From Bradyrhizobium sp. ORS 285 (GTDB lineage: Bacteria > Pseudomonadota > Alphaproteobacteria > Rhizobiales > Xanthobacteraceae): a stretch of DNA of 64,000 nucleotides. Of this stretch, positions 47,283 through 56,338 are shown one piece after another. Location of the stretch: the NCBI RefSeq assembly GCF_900176205.1, contig NZ_LT859959.1, positions 3,989,001 through 4,053,000 on the forward strand. Direction: 5' to 3'. The position numbers and the translations under genes were made by a program. How positions within the stretch are numbered: the first letter of the stretch is position 1; every line of letters starts with the position of its first letter. The notes below the pieces were generated by a model that was not told the DNA's origin, did not search any database, and saw nothing but the letters and a program-made list of their open reading frames with translations.

Positions 47283-47638
47283 TCAAGCGCGCCTTTCTTC
47301 CATTCGTAGGCAAACCCGACCGTCAGCACGGCCAGGAACACCAGCATCGACCAGAAGCCGGCCGCGCCGAGCTTGCCGAATGCGACTGCCCAGGGGAACA
47401 GGAAGGCGACTTCGAGGTCGAAGATGATGAAAAGGATGGCAACCAGGTAGAAGCGGACGTCGAACTTCATGCGCGCGTCATCGAACGCATTGAAGCCGCA
47501 TTCGTACGCGGAGAGCTTCTCGGGATCGGGCTGCTGGTAGGCGACCACGAACGGCGCGATCAGCAGCACCACGCCGATGATGGCTGCAACACCTATGAAA
47601 ACGACGAGGGGGAGATAGTTCTGAAGGATGCCGGTCAT
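47273..47638 (-). CDS. nuoA: NADH-quinone oxidoreductase subunit A
   Basis: A 121-residue membrane subunit with three hydrophobic segments, the first gene of the complex I operon. Blocks include [43 protein letters not shown] (the loop with the switch Cys). GGAAAG precedes the ATG at 47638 by eight bases and is directly abutted by a 10-bp hairpin. The assignment is secure. Confidence 0.95.
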   Translation of the reverse strand: MTGILQNYLPLVVFIGVAAIIGVVLLIAPFVVAYQQPDPEKLSAYECGFNAFDDARMKFDVRFYLVAILFIIFDLEVAFLFPWAVAFGKLGAAGFWSMLVFLAVLTVGFAYEWKKGALEWD

Positions 47639-47652
47639 CGGCGCCACTTTCC

Positions 47653-47678
47653 TCTGCGGTTTCGGTGCAAACCGCAGA
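47653..47678 (-). promoter_or_regulatory. Leader hairpin abutting the nuoA ribosome-binding site
   Basis: Ten-base arms (47653-47662 and 47669-47678) pair perfectly around a 6-base loop. In the minus-strand RNA the hairpin ends immediately before GGAAAG, the nuoA Shine-Dalgarno sequence. It could stabilise the mRNA 5' end, modulate initiation or bind a protein as DNA. The gap from here to 48248 shows no convincing gene. Confidence 0.6.
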
Positions 47679-48248
47679 CTCGCTGCATTGGAATTGGTCG
47701 AAGCCTTAGCGCAGCGCACCAAGCCGCGCAAGACAAGCCATCTCAAGCCCGTCATCCCTCCCCACATTGCGGAAACCCGGACACACAGGTGAGTGCGACC
47801 GCCGCAGCATGGGGGCTACGCTCGCATCACGGACCCGGAGCAATACGGTGTTCGACTCGACATCGACCGATTGCTGAGAGGGTCAGCGATCGCGAGCACG
47901 CACGACACTGTGCGCAGGCAGAGCTGGTCGGAGACGGGGTGCGGAGCAGCGATCGGATAACCGCGGGTGGGGTGCGGTTGGCTGATGACCCGATACGCTT
48001 CCGCTATCGAGTTAGATGGTCGCGGCACCCTGCCGAATCAAGGAGCAGCGTAGCGCAGCCGGCGCCTGGATCACGGCGCCGCTGGCGCTGATCGAGGCGG
48101 CCATCGACCGGGCCGCTTACTCCCGATTGCTGCGCCGAGCCCTGCAACCGATGAAACCATTTTGAGGAAACCAAGAAACCGGATCGAAACAAAGCGGCGG
48201 TAGATATACGGCCAACAAAGTGGCGCTCTGAGACGCCGGGAGGCTGAC

Positions 48249-48449
48249 ATGAACCACTCGATCCATTCCGCAGACCGCTCGACCCATCTCAAGATCGTGG
48301 TCGTGGCCCTCATTGCAGGCATCGCCGTGACCGCCTTCGGGATCGCGGCCCGGACCAATGCCGACTACAGCCAGACGGCCTCGCATGCGCCCGTCAAGGC
48401 CGGCAAGGCGGTGGTCGTGACCAGTTCCAACGACTCGATGGTGCGCTGA
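48249..48449 (+). CDS. Small single-span membrane/exported protein, 66 residues
   Basis: A 66-residue protein: a polar 14-residue N-terminus, one hydrophobic segment (KIVVVALIAGIAVTAFGIAA) and a Ser/Thr/Val-rich tail ending TSSNDSMVR. GGGAGG stands nine bases before the ATG. Similar short proteins are common in Bradyrhizobium. It could be an uncleaved membrane protein or a secreted peptide. A strong terminator follows at 48491, so it is a monocistronic unit. Function unknown. Confidence 0.7.
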   Translation: MNHSIHSADRSTHLKIVVVALIAGIAVTAFGIAARTNADYSQTASHAPVKAGKAVVVTSSNDSMVR

Positions 48450-48490
48450 GCGCCGTTCGCGCTGCGCCGGTCAGCTCCAGATCTGTGCTG

Positions 48491-48515
48491 GGCCGCCCTT
48501 GGGGCGGCCTTTTTT
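48491..48515 (+). terminator. Rho-independent terminator
   Basis: GGCCGCCC and GGGCGGCC pair perfectly around TTG and are followed by six T. It lies 42 bp after the small membrane gene and fits that gene's transcript end. Confidence 0.85.
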
Positions 48516-48645
48516 GTTGTCCAGCCAGCCGATCAGCGAGTTGCCGCACGCGAAGCGCAGCACGAGGGCATACCGAGAGGTCGACTGAGGCTGGAGCGTT
48601 TGGAGAGGGAGCCGGCGGGCGGATCAACGAGGGAGCCATTTGAAA

Positions 48646-48722
<77 letters not shown>

Positions 48723-49250
48723 GTGATCGCGAAATCCCGCGGAGGAGTGCGACTTAAAGGGGCGATGTTTCGAAGTCAAGGACAATGAAACCGGATTTGT
48801 GAGAAGTCGTTGATGGGCGCCCAAGACGACCCGACACCATCGCTGCTACGCCTGCACGGGGTCGATCAGGACCATTTCCACGCGGCGATGAGCCAGCCGC
48901 AGGCCGCAAGACGCCGTATCGTCCGGCTCTCAGCAGCAGATCAGCTGGGACTCGCATCCAACGAGGCTTGAACCGGATCGCCGACCTCCTGCCCCGGTCA
49001 CTCGACTCACCCTCAGGCTCTGACCGCCCGAACTCCCCTTCACTCGCCTTGCAGCACATCGGGATGAATGGCCGCGAATCGTCACCACCATCGAAGCGGA
49101 GGGTCCTCCGAACCGCTGGACACGCGGATCCAAGAGGCGCCCAGTTGAGCCGAAACGCCGGCCCCGCCCCCTGATCCGATCAGAGCGAAGCGCGGATTCC
49201 GAATGGCTCCTCCCGCGCCTAGTGTGACATACTAACGGCGGCGCGCAGAA
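48723..49250. other. Gene-poor interval between tRNA-Asp and pepT
   Basis: About 530 bp with no reading frame that has a credible start, composition or family match on either strand. No large palindrome or terminator was seen. The last ~80 bp before pepT turn sharply AT-rich and are listed separately. Confidence 0.5.
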
Positions 49251-49283
49251 CTGGTATGTGGTATACGCAACCTGATATATTAA

Positions 49284-49311
49284 TTATCTTTGCTATTGAA
49301 GGTAATATAAT
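49284..49311 (+). promoter_or_regulatory. Candidate pepT promoter
   Basis: A perfect TATAAT (49306-49311) lies 16 bp after TTATCT, a poor -35, in an AT-rich stretch that is rare in this window. Transcription would start near 49318, leaving a very short leader before the ATG at 49333. Confidence 0.4.
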
Positions 49312-49332
49312 CCTCCAGCATTTCTGGTGCTC

Positions 49333-50589
49333 ATGCCTGACCCGTCGCTGAACTTCACCCACTCCGTCCTCGAGCGGTTTCTGCGCTATGTCGTGATCGA
49401 CACCCAGTCGGACCCGACATCGCCCACCTGCCCCTCGACATTGAAGCAGAAGAATCTCGGCCGTCTGCTCGCCGCCGAGTTGCAGGCGATGGGCCTGGCG
49501 GATGCTCACCTGGACGATCACGGCTACGTCTATGCGACGATCCCGGCGACCACCAACAAGACCGTGCCGGTGATCTGCTTCTGCTCGCATATGGACACCT
49601 CGCCGGATTGCTCCGGGGCCAATGTGAAGCCGCAGATCGTGCGCAACTATCAGGGCGGCGAGATCGTGCTGCCGGGTGATCCGGCCCAGGTGATCCGCCC
49701 GGCCGAGCATCCGGCCCTGAAGGACCAGATCGGCTGCGATATCGTCACCTCCGACGGCACCACCCTGCTCGGCGCCGACAACAAGGCGGGCATCGCCGAG
49801 ATCATGGATGCCGCGCAATTCCTGCTCAGCAATCCCCAGATCAAGCACGGCACGATCAAGGTCCTGTTCACGCCAGACGAGGAGATCGGCCGCGGCGTCG
49901 ACCGCGTCGACCTGAAGAAGCTCGGCGCCGACTTCGGCTACACGATGGACGGCGAGACCGCCGGCAACATCGAGGACGAGACGTTTTCGGCGGACGGTGC
50001 GACCATCATCGTCAACGGCGTCAGCGCGCATCCCGGCTTTGCCAAGGGCAAGATGGAGCACGCCATCAAGATCGCCTCCGCGATCGTCGATCGACTCCCG
50101 AAGGACACCAGTTCGCCGGAGACCACCGAGAGCAAGGAAGGCTTCCTGCATCCCGTCGGCGTGTCCGGCACGCTGGAGCAGGCCCGGCTCGACTTCATCG
50201 TGCGCGATTTCAGCGAGCAGGGACTGCGGCAGAAGGAGGCGCTGCTCGAGGACATCGTCAAGGACGTGATGCGGGACTACCCGCGCTCCAGCTACGAGAT
50301 GCAGGTCAAGGCGCAGTATCGCAACATGAAGGAGGTCATCGACCTCCACCCGGAGATCGTGACCTATGCCGAGGACGCGATCCGTCGCGCCGGGCTGACT
50401 CCGGTTCGGACCTCGATTCGCGGCGGCACCGACGGCTCACGGCTGTCCTTCATGGGACTGCCCTGCCCCAACATCTTTGCCGGCGAGCACGCCTTCCACT
50501 CCAGGCAGGAATGGGTCAGCGTCCGCGACATGGAGAAGGCGGTGCAGACCATCGTGCATCTGGCGATGATCTGGGAGGAGCGCTCCTGA
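49333..50589 (+). CDS. pepT: Peptidase T (tripeptide aminopeptidase)
   Basis: A 418-residue zinc aminopeptidase of family M20B that removes the N-terminal residue from tripeptides in the cytoplasm. Metal and catalytic residues are visible: H86 in CSHMDTS, D149 in GADNKAG, E183-E184 in TPDEEIG and H386 in AGEHAFHS. RTSIRGGTDGSRLSFMGLPCPN is the family C-terminal block. The ATG at 49333 is used; GTG at 49327 is in frame. No clear Shine-Dalgarno sequence is present. The assignment is secure. Confidence 0.92.
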   Translation: MPDPSLNFTHSVLERFLRYVVIDTQSDPTSPTCPSTLKQKNLGRLLAAELQAMGLADAHLDDHGYVYATIPATTNKTVPVICFCSHMDTSPDCSGANVKPQIVRNYQGGEIVLPGDPAQVIRPAEHPALKDQIGCDIVTSDGTTLLGADNKAGIAEIMDAAQFLLSNPQIKHGTIKVLFTPDEEIGRGVDRVDLKKLGADFGYTMDGETAGNIEDETFSADGATIIVNGVSAHPGFAKGKMEHAIKIASAIVDRLPKDTSSPETTESKEGFLHPVGVSGTLEQARLDFIVRDFSEQGLRQKEALLEDIVKDVMRDYPRSSYEMQVKAQYRNMKEVIDLHPEIVTYAEDAIRRAGLTPVRTSIRGGTDGSRLSFMGLPCPNIFAGEHAFHSRQEWVSVRDMEKAVQTIVHLAMIWEERS

Positions 50590-50607
50590 AGCCGCGCGGC
50601 GCGGGCC

Positions 50608-51465
50608 TCAGGCGCGCGCCGTCACCAGCCAGATCGAGCCCGACAGCGTGACGCTGCCGCCGCTCTCGTATTGGGCGAGCAGCTCGCGGACCGACTGGCG
50701 CGCGGCCTCGCGCGTCTCAGCGGGATGGCCCTCCAGCGCGCGGCTGGCGGGGCCGATCTCGAACGCCGATTGCACGGCCGCCTCGAGCCCATGCCCGCGC
50801 GCGATGTCGAGCGACAGCGCATGGGCCTCGAGCGCCACATCGCTGAAGCCCGCCTGGCCGAGAATGCGCGTGACGCGCGTCTCGGATGCAAAGGCGAAGG
50901 GACCGGGATCCTCCGGCGCCATCTCCGGCAGCTTCGGCACATGGCGATACACCGCCTGCAACGGCGCGATCATCCAGGGATTGGTCTTCGGCTCGCGCCA
51001 GCAGGCGAACACGACGCGGCCGCCCGGCTTGAGCGCCCTTCGCAGATTGGCAAACGACGTCACGGGATCGGCGAAGAACATCACGCCGAAGCGCGACACC
51101 AGCAGGTCGAAGTTCGCCGGCGGGAACGGATGCACGGTGGCGTCCGCCAGCACGAACTCGACCGGAAGATTGGCCGGCGCCACCTCACGCGCCCGCGCCA
51201 GCATCGGCGCGGAGATGTCGACGCCGAGCACCGATCCACCAGGCGCCACCTGCCCGGCCAGCGCGATCGACAGGCCGCCGCAGCCGCAGCCGACGTCGAG
51301 AATGCGATCGCCCGGCTTGGCCGCGATGCGCTCGATCAGGATCTGCGACACCGGCGCCAGCAGGACGTCCTGCGCCTCCTGGCGATCCGACCAGCGCTGG
51401 CCGCCCGGCCCGTTCCAATAGGCGATCTGGTCGGCATTGCGGTCGTGGCCTGCGGGCAGTTGCAT
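50608..51465 (-). CDS. Class I SAM-dependent methyltransferase
   Basis: A 285-residue methyltransferase of the UbiE/Methyltransf_11 type. The SAM motif is ILDVGCGCGGLSIALAGQVA near residue 54, then VLGVDISAPMLARARE, DATVHPFP (motif II) and LKPGGRVVFACW (motif III). The ATG at 51465 (MQLPAGHDRNADQIAYWNG) gives the natural N-terminus; a longer in-frame reading from 51579 runs into the neighbouring leader. It is divergent from a metallophosphoesterase gene. The acceptor is unknown. Confidence 0.87.
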   Translation of the reverse strand: MQLPAGHDRNADQIAYWNGPGGQRWSDRQEAQDVLLAPVSQILIERIAAKPGDRILDVGCGCGGLSIALAGQVAPGGSVLGVDISAPMLARAREVAPANLPVEFVLADATVHPFPPANFDLLVSRFGVMFFADPVTSFANLRRALKPGGRVVFACWREPKTNPWMIAPLQAVYRHVPKLPEMAPEDPGPFAFASETRVTRILGQAGFSDVALEAHALSLDIARGHGLEAAVQSAFEIGPASRALEGHPAETREAARQSVRELLAQYESGGSVTLSGSIWLVTARA

Positions 51466-51692
51466 GATGCGCCTTGTCTGATGCCGTCGTCGAGACCGCA
51501 TCGCGCACGCATGGCTCTCGCCTGTCAAGGCACGAGCGCGCGACCCGACCGCAGCGAAGACCGCCTGCGATACCGTCAATGGCCGGCCGACCGATGCAAG
51601 GACTTGGCCTGCTGGCGCTGGCGGCGTCGAGATGCGATAGCGGAGCAGAATCTGGTCCCGCTCTTGCTTCGACCCTGCGCGTCAGGAGCCTC

Positions 51693-52520
51693 ATGCGCTG
51701 TCTCGTCGTTGCCGATCTTCACTACACGCTGCCGCAGTTCGACTGGCTGGTCGCGGCGGCCGATCATTTCGATACGGTCATCTTCGCCGGCGATGCGCTC
51801 GATCTCGCCTCGATCGTCGACATCCGGGCGCAGATCGTGGTGGTGAAAAAATATCTGGCGCTGCTCGCGGCCAAGACCCGCGTGATGATCTGCTCCGGCA
51901 ATCACGATCTGGAGGAGCGCAGCGCGGCGGGCGAGAAGATCGCAGCCTGGATCGGGACGGTCCGGGAGCTGGGCATTGCCGCCGATGGCGACGACGTCGC
52001 GGTGGGCGACACGCTGGTCTCGGTCTGCCCCTGGTGGGACGGTCCGCTCGTCCAGGCGCAGATCGGACGCCAGCTCGCCGCGGCCGCCGCGCGCCATCCG
52101 CCGCACTGGATCTGGGTGCACCACGCGCCGCCGGCGAATTCGCCGGTGAGCTGGGGCGGCAAGCGCTATTTCGGCGACACCGCGCTCGAGGGCTTCATCG
52201 CGCGGCACCGGCCGGCGATGGTGATCTCGGGCCATGTCCACCAGTCGCCCTTCATTACGGACGGCTCGTGGTTCGATCGTCTCGGGGAGACCTGGTTGTT
52301 CAACACCGGCCGTCAGCCCGGACGGCCACCGACCTACATCGTGATCGACACCGGCGAGCAGCGCGCATTCTGGCTGGCAGCCGGGCAAGCCGAGTGGATC
52401 GATCTCGCAAAGCCGCTGCAGCGACCAGCCCAGCCTGTCACGGTGGCGCCCGACTGGCTCAGAGCCTTGGATCGGATTCCAGATCCGTTCCTGGCGCGAC
52501 CTGCTGCGGCGGCAGGTTGA
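51693..52520 (+). CDS. Calcineurin-like metallophosphoesterase
   Basis: A 275-residue metal-dependent phosphoesterase. All metal-ligand blocks are visible: VVADLHYT (D-x-H), FAGDALDLASI (GD), CSGNHDLEE (GNHD), WVHHAPPA and ISGHVHQSP (GHxH). The ATG at 51693 has AGGAG four bases upstream; an earlier in-frame start at 51474 would overlap the divergent methyltransferase region. The 3' end overlaps the convergent cNMP-binding gene by 62 bases. The substrate is unknown. Confidence 0.88.
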   Translation: MRCLVVADLHYTLPQFDWLVAAADHFDTVIFAGDALDLASIVDIRAQIVVVKKYLALLAAKTRVMICSGNHDLEERSAAGEKIAAWIGTVRELGIAADGDDVAVGDTLVSVCPWWDGPLVQAQIGRQLAAAAARHPPHWIWVHHAPPANSPVSWGGKRYFGDTALEGFIARHRPAMVISGHVHQSPFITDGSWFDRLGETWLFNTGRQPGRPPTYIVIDTGEQRAFWLAAGQAEWIDLAKPLQRPAQPVTVAPDWLRALDRIPDPFLARPAAAAG

Positions 52521-52944
52521 TCATGCTCTGCAGGACGTCGCCGACCATGGCCAGATGCGTGCCGTGCCCGGCATATTGCCGCTTGAGATCGGCAAGATAG
52601 GTGTTGGCGACATTGAGCCGCTGCGCCAGCATGCGCGCGATCGCCAGTGTCGCTTCGGGATTTTCAGCGAGGAAGTGCGGCGCATCCAAGATTTCGTAGA
52701 TCCGGCAATCCGTCAGCGCCCGCACGGTCGCCGTATGCGGCTGCTCCAGCAGCAGCGACATCTCGCCGAACAGCGCACCCGGCTCCGACACGACGGCCAC
52801 CGTGGCGCCGGCTTTGATGACCTCCAGCCGCCCCTCCAGCAGGATGTAGAGATGCCCGGTGTCGCCGCCCTCTTCCAGGAGGGCAACACCCGCATTGATC
52901 GTCCGTTCAGCGCCTCCGGTGCAATGGCGCAGAAAGTCGGTCAT
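52459..52944 (-). CDS. Stand-alone cyclic-nucleotide-binding domain protein (Crp-like, no HTH)
   Basis: A 161-residue protein whose central ~110 residues form a cNMP-binding domain: GVALLEEGGDTGHLYILLEGRLEVI, SEPGALFGEMSLLLEQPHTATVRALTDCRI. The phosphate-binding cassette reads FGEMSLLLEQPHTATV, with the Arg usually contacting the cyclic phosphate replaced by His-Thr. No helix-turn-helix follows; the C-terminus is a short helical tail. It may be a ligand-binding accessory rather than a transcription factor. The gene overlaps a convergent gene end by 62 bases. Confidence 0.8.
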   Translation of the reverse strand: MTDFLRHCTGGAERTINAGVALLEEGGDTGHLYILLEGRLEVIKAGATVAVVSEPGALFGEMSLLLEQPHTATVRALTDCRIYEILDAPHFLAENPEATLAIARMLAQRLNVANTYLADLKRQYAGHGTHLAMVGDVLQSMINLPPQQVAPGTDLESDPRL

Positions 52945-53087
52945 GTATTTGCCTCGACCTCGGTCCACGCAGCAGGGTAACGGAAGCACGGCCAATCGCC
53001 ACACGAATTTGCGCGACTGGCAGTAACCGGTGCGGGCGAGACGTCAGCCTGCGGGAGTCGACAAAGAATGGGGGTTGAAGAGTAGGC

Positions 53088-53297
53088 ATGAAGAACCAAT
53101 GGGTTGATTTATTCTTTTCGTGGCTGCCGTTTCTGAGCCTGATCGCGATCTGGTTCGCCTTCAGCAAACGAATGAATGTCACGAAGATGTCGACCGACCT
53201 GCATCAACACTATGAGCGGCAGATCGCGGAAACCCAGCGCATGAACACGTTGCTGGAGCGGATTGCGGTCAGCTTGGAGAAACGCGCGGCTGGATAG
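53088..53297 (+). CDS. Small membrane protein with C-terminal coiled coil
   Basis: A 69-residue protein: one hydrophobic segment near the N-terminus (DLFFSWLPFLSLIAIWFAFS), then a charged amphipathic helix (DLHQHYERQIAETQRMNTLLERIAVSLEKR) suggesting a cytoplasmic coiled coil. GAAGAG lies nearby upstream. Proteins of this shape act as membrane tethers or small regulatory subunits, but no family is recognised. It lies between the cNMP-binding gene (divergent) and tRNA-Val. Confidence 0.65.
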   Translation: MKNQWVDLFFSWLPFLSLIAIWFAFSKRMNVTKMSTDLHQHYERQIAETQRMNTLLERIAVSLEKRAAG

Positions 53298-53334
53298 TCG
53301 TTGTTCGACGAGCGGGCTATTGGCCTTGCCCGGA

Positions 53335-53411
53335 TGGTAGGCGGCGAGAGATTCGAACTCCCGACCCTCTCGGTGTAAACGAGATGCTCTAACCAGCTGA
53401 GCTAGCCGCCC
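53335..53411 (-). tRNA. tRNA-Val (anticodon TAC)
   Basis: A 77-base cloverleaf. The acceptor GGGCGGC pairs with GCCGCCT (one G-U at position 1), the D-arm is AGCTCAGCTGGTTAGAGC, the anticodon loop TTTACAC is closed by TCTCG/CGAGA, and the T-arm is GTTCGAATC. CCA is encoded. Confidence 0.95.
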
Positions 53412-53541
53412 TCACGCGCGCTTCTTTACCCCCTGCCCGACGCGCAATCAACGCCGGAACCGCACGGCACCGCGGGAAAGCCGCGTCGCTGGCGCGACTT
53501 TCAGACGCCCCCGGCAGCAGCCAGACCGAGCCCTCAAACGA

Positions 53542-53571
53542 AAACGGCGCCCTCTCGGGCGCCGTTTCCTT
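53542..53571 (-). terminator. Terminator after lon
   Basis: AACGGCGCCC and GGGCGCCGTT pair around TCTC 20-45 bp after the lon stop. On the minus strand the stem is followed by a T-rich stretch (TTTTCGTTTG), fitting a Rho-independent terminator of lon. Confidence 0.75.
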
Positions 53572-53587
53572 TGGATCAGTTCTGACC

Positions 53588-56011
53588 TCAGTGGGCGGTC
53601 AGGCCGCCGGCGGCTTCGTCGCCATCGGCCTTCACGGGCACCTTGGTGTCCTCTTCCCAGACGATCGGCACCGGCTTGCGGACCAGGGCCCGGGCGACGA
53701 CGTCGTCGAGACGGGCAACCGGGATGATCTCCATGCCGCCCTTGATCGCATCGGAAATCTCCGTGAGATCCTTGGCGTTGTCCTCGGGGATCAGCACCGT
53801 CTTGATGCCGCCGCGAGCGGCCGCCAGCAGCTTCTCCTTCAGACCGCCGATCGGCAGCACGCGACCACGCAGAGTGATCTCGCCGGTCATCGCGACGTCG
53901 TGACGAACCGGGATGCCGGTCATCACCGAGATAATGGTCGTCGCCATGGCCACGCCGGCCGAGGGGCCGTCCTTCGGGGTTGCCCCCTCCGGCACGTGGA
54001 CGTGGATGTCGCGCCGGTCGAACAACGGCGGCTCGATGCCGTAGTTGATCGCCCTGGAGCGGACGAACGAGGCCGCAGCCGAGATCGACTCCTTCATGAC
54101 GTCGCGCAGATTGCCCGTCACCGTCATCTTGCCCTTGCCGGGCATCATGACGCCTTCGATCGTCAGCAGCTCGCCGCCGACATCCGTCCACGCCAGACCG
54201 GTCACGATGCCGACCTGATCGTCGCTCTCGATCTCGCCGAAGCGGTACTTCGGAACACCCAAGAATTCCTCGACGGTCTTCTCGGTGATCTTCACCGACT
54301 TCTTCTTGGACATCATGAGCTCCTTCACGGCCTTGCGGGCCAGTGTGGAAATCTCACGCTCCAAATTACGCACGCCCGCTTCGCGGGTGTAGCGCCGGAT
54401 CACGAGCAGCAGCGCGTCGTCGTCGATCGACCACTCCTTCGAGTCCAAGCCGTGCTTGGAGATCGCGCTGGGGATCAGGTGCTTGCGGGCAATCTCGAGC
54501 TTTTCGGTCTCGGTGTAGCCCGCGATGCGGATGATCTCCATGCGGTCCATCAGCGGCCCGGGAATATTGAGCGTATTCGCGGTCGTGATGAACATGACGT
54601 TCGACAGGTCGTAATCGACCTCCAGGTAGTGATCGTTGAACGTCGTGTTCTGCTCGGGGTCGAGGACCTCCAGCAGCGCCGACGACGGGTCACCCCGGAA
54701 GTCCGAGCCCATCTTGTCGATCTCGTCCAGCAGGAACAGCGGATTCGAAGTCTTGGCCTTGCGCATCGACTGGATGATCTTGCCGGGCATCGAGCCGATA
54801 TAGGTCCGGCGATGACCGCGGATCTCCGCCTCGTCGCGCACGCCGCCGAGCGACACGCGAACGAACTCGCGGCCCGTGGCCTTCGCGATCGACTTGCCGA
54901 GCGAGGTCTTGCCGACGCCGGGAGGTCCGACCAGGCACAGGATCGGGCCGGTCAGCTTGTTGGCGCGCGACTGCACCGCCAGGTACTCGACGATGCGGTC
55001 CTTGACCTTCTCCAGACCATAGTGATCCGCATCCAGAACCGCCTGCGCGGCCTCCAGATCCTTCTTCACCTTGGACTTCTTGTTCCACGGAATCGACAGC
55101 AGCCAATCCAGGTAGTTGCGCACGACGGTCGCCTCCGCGGACATCGGCGACATCTGGCGCAGCTTCTTCAACTCGTGCTGGGCCTTCTCGCGCGCTTCCT
55201 TGGAGAGCTTGGTCTTGTTGATCCGCTCTTCCAGATCGGCGAGCTCGTCGCGGCCGTCCTCGTCACCCAGCTCCTTCTGAATGGCCTTCATCTGCTCATT
55301 CAGGTAGTACTCGCGCTGGGTCTTCTCCATCTGGCGCTTGACGCGCGAGCGGATGCGCTTCTCGACCTGCAGCACCGAAATCTCGCTCTCCATCAGGCCC
55401 AGCACCTTCTCCAGGCGCGTGGTGACGGACAGCGTCTCCAGGATGCCCTGGCGATCGGCGATCTTGACGGCGAGATGCGAAGCGACGGTGTCGGCTAGCT
55501 TGCCGAAATCCGTGATCGACTGAACGACGCCGACGACCTCAGCCGAGATCTTCTTGTTCAGCTTCACATAGCTTTCGAAATCCGACACGACGGAGCGGCC
55601 GAGCGCTTCGGCCTCGACCGACTTCGCATCGGTGTCCTCGAGCGCAACGGCGGTGGCTTCGTAGTAGTCGGCGCGATCGGTGTACTTCTCGACGCGCGCG
55701 CGCTCCAGGCCTTCGACCAGCACCTTCACGGTGCCGTCGGGCAGCTTCAGGAGTTGCAGCACGCTGGCGAGCGTCCCGGTCTCGTAGATCGCATCCGGAG
55801 CTGGATCATCGTCGGACGCGTTCTTCTGCGTCGCCAGCATCACGAGCGCGTCGTTCTTCATGACCTCTTCGAGGGCGCGAATGGATTTCTCGCGGCCGAC
55901 GAACAGCGGAACGATGTTGTGCGGGAAGACGACGATGTCGCGGAGCGGCAGCACCGGATATGCGTGGCTCTCGCCGTAAACGATGGTCGGCCGGGGTTTG
56001 GGGGTCGTCAT
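53588..56011 (-). CDS. lon: ATP-dependent protease Lon
   Basis: An 807-residue AAA+ serine protease for misfolded and regulatory proteins. The N-terminal substrate domain starts [26 protein letters not shown]. Walker A is [13 protein letters not shown] near 361, and Walker B is [10 protein letters not shown]. The protease domain has the catalytic Ser in [12 protein letters not shown] (near 684) and a Lys about 43 residues later. The ATG at 56011 gives the family N-terminus; longer in-frame readings are rejected. It follows clpX. The usual downstream hupB is not present. The assignment is secure. Confidence 0.96.
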   Translation of the reverse strand: MTTPKPRPTIVYGESHAYPVLPLRDIVVFPHNIVPLFVGREKSIRALEEVMKNDALVMLATQKNASDDDPAPDAIYETGTLASVLQLLKLPDGTVKVLVEGLERARVEKYTDRADYYEATAVALEDTDAKSVEAEALGRSVVSDFESYVKLNKKISAEVVGVVQSITDFGKLADTVASHLAVKIADRQGILETLSVTTRLEKVLGLMESEISVLQVEKRIRSRVKRQMEKTQREYYLNEQMKAIQKELGDEDGRDELADLEERINKTKLSKEAREKAQHELKKLRQMSPMSAEATVVRNYLDWLLSIPWNKKSKVKKDLEAAQAVLDADHYGLEKVKDRIVEYLAVQSRANKLTGPILCLVGPPGVGKTSLGKSIAKATGREFVRVSLGGVRDEAEIRGHRRTYIGSMPGKIIQSMRKAKTSNPLFLLDEIDKMGSDFRGDPSSALLEVLDPEQNTTFNDHYLEVDYDLSNVMFITTANTLNIPGPLMDRMEIIRIAGYTETEKLEIARKHLIPSAISKHGLDSKEWSIDDDALLLVIRRYTREAGVRNLEREISTLARKAVKELMMSKKKSVKITEKTVEEFLGVPKYRFGEIESDDQVGIVTGLAWTDVGGELLTIEGVMMPGKGKMTVTGNLRDVMKESISAAASFVRSRAINYGIEPPLFDRRDIHVHVPEGATPKDGPSAGVAMATTIISVMTGIPVRHDVAMTGEITLRGRVLPIGGLKEKLLAAARGGIKTVLIPEDNAKDLTEISDAIKGGMEIIPVARLDDVVARALVRKPVPIVWEEDTKVPVKADGDEAAGGLTAH

Positions 56012-56174
56012 GGCCTGTTCCTTTTGTTTAGCCCCCTTGCACGCAGTCCGCCATCGTGCGCAACCGCCACAAGGTGCGATCTGATCCTGACGTGGCTGGC
56101 GCGTCGATATTGCCCGCTCGTTTCGGATCGTCTGTGAGGCGAATCCCGGGATTGAGATTTGTATCGCCACGCGA

Positions 56175-56207
56175 CATTAGGTGGCTATCGACCCGGGGGG
56201 TGTCAAG
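56175..56207 (-). promoter_or_regulatory. Possible heat-shock-type promoter of lon
   Basis: On the minus strand CTTGACA is followed after 16 bases by CCACCTAATG, similar to the E. coli sigma-32 pattern CTTGAAA-N11-16-CCCCATnT. It would give a leader of about 155 bases. The 56012-56338 gap holds no gene. The match to the alphaproteobacterial RpoH spacing is poor, so this is tentative. Confidence 0.3.
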
Positions 56208-56338
56208 TATCGGTAAACGCCCGCCAAAAACGGCTTTACGCAGCGGGACTCTGAAACGCTGCGACGCCGCGGACTGGGCGTCCGCAGCGATCGCTGAACT
56301 GATAAATCGAGGTCGTCTATCGATCGTGCCAGCGCGCA

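Noticed and set aside
48004..48192. Possible small minus-strand gene in the gap upstream of nuoA
   Set aside because: No ribosome-binding site, no signal or hydrophobic pattern, and biased composition; treated as non-coding.
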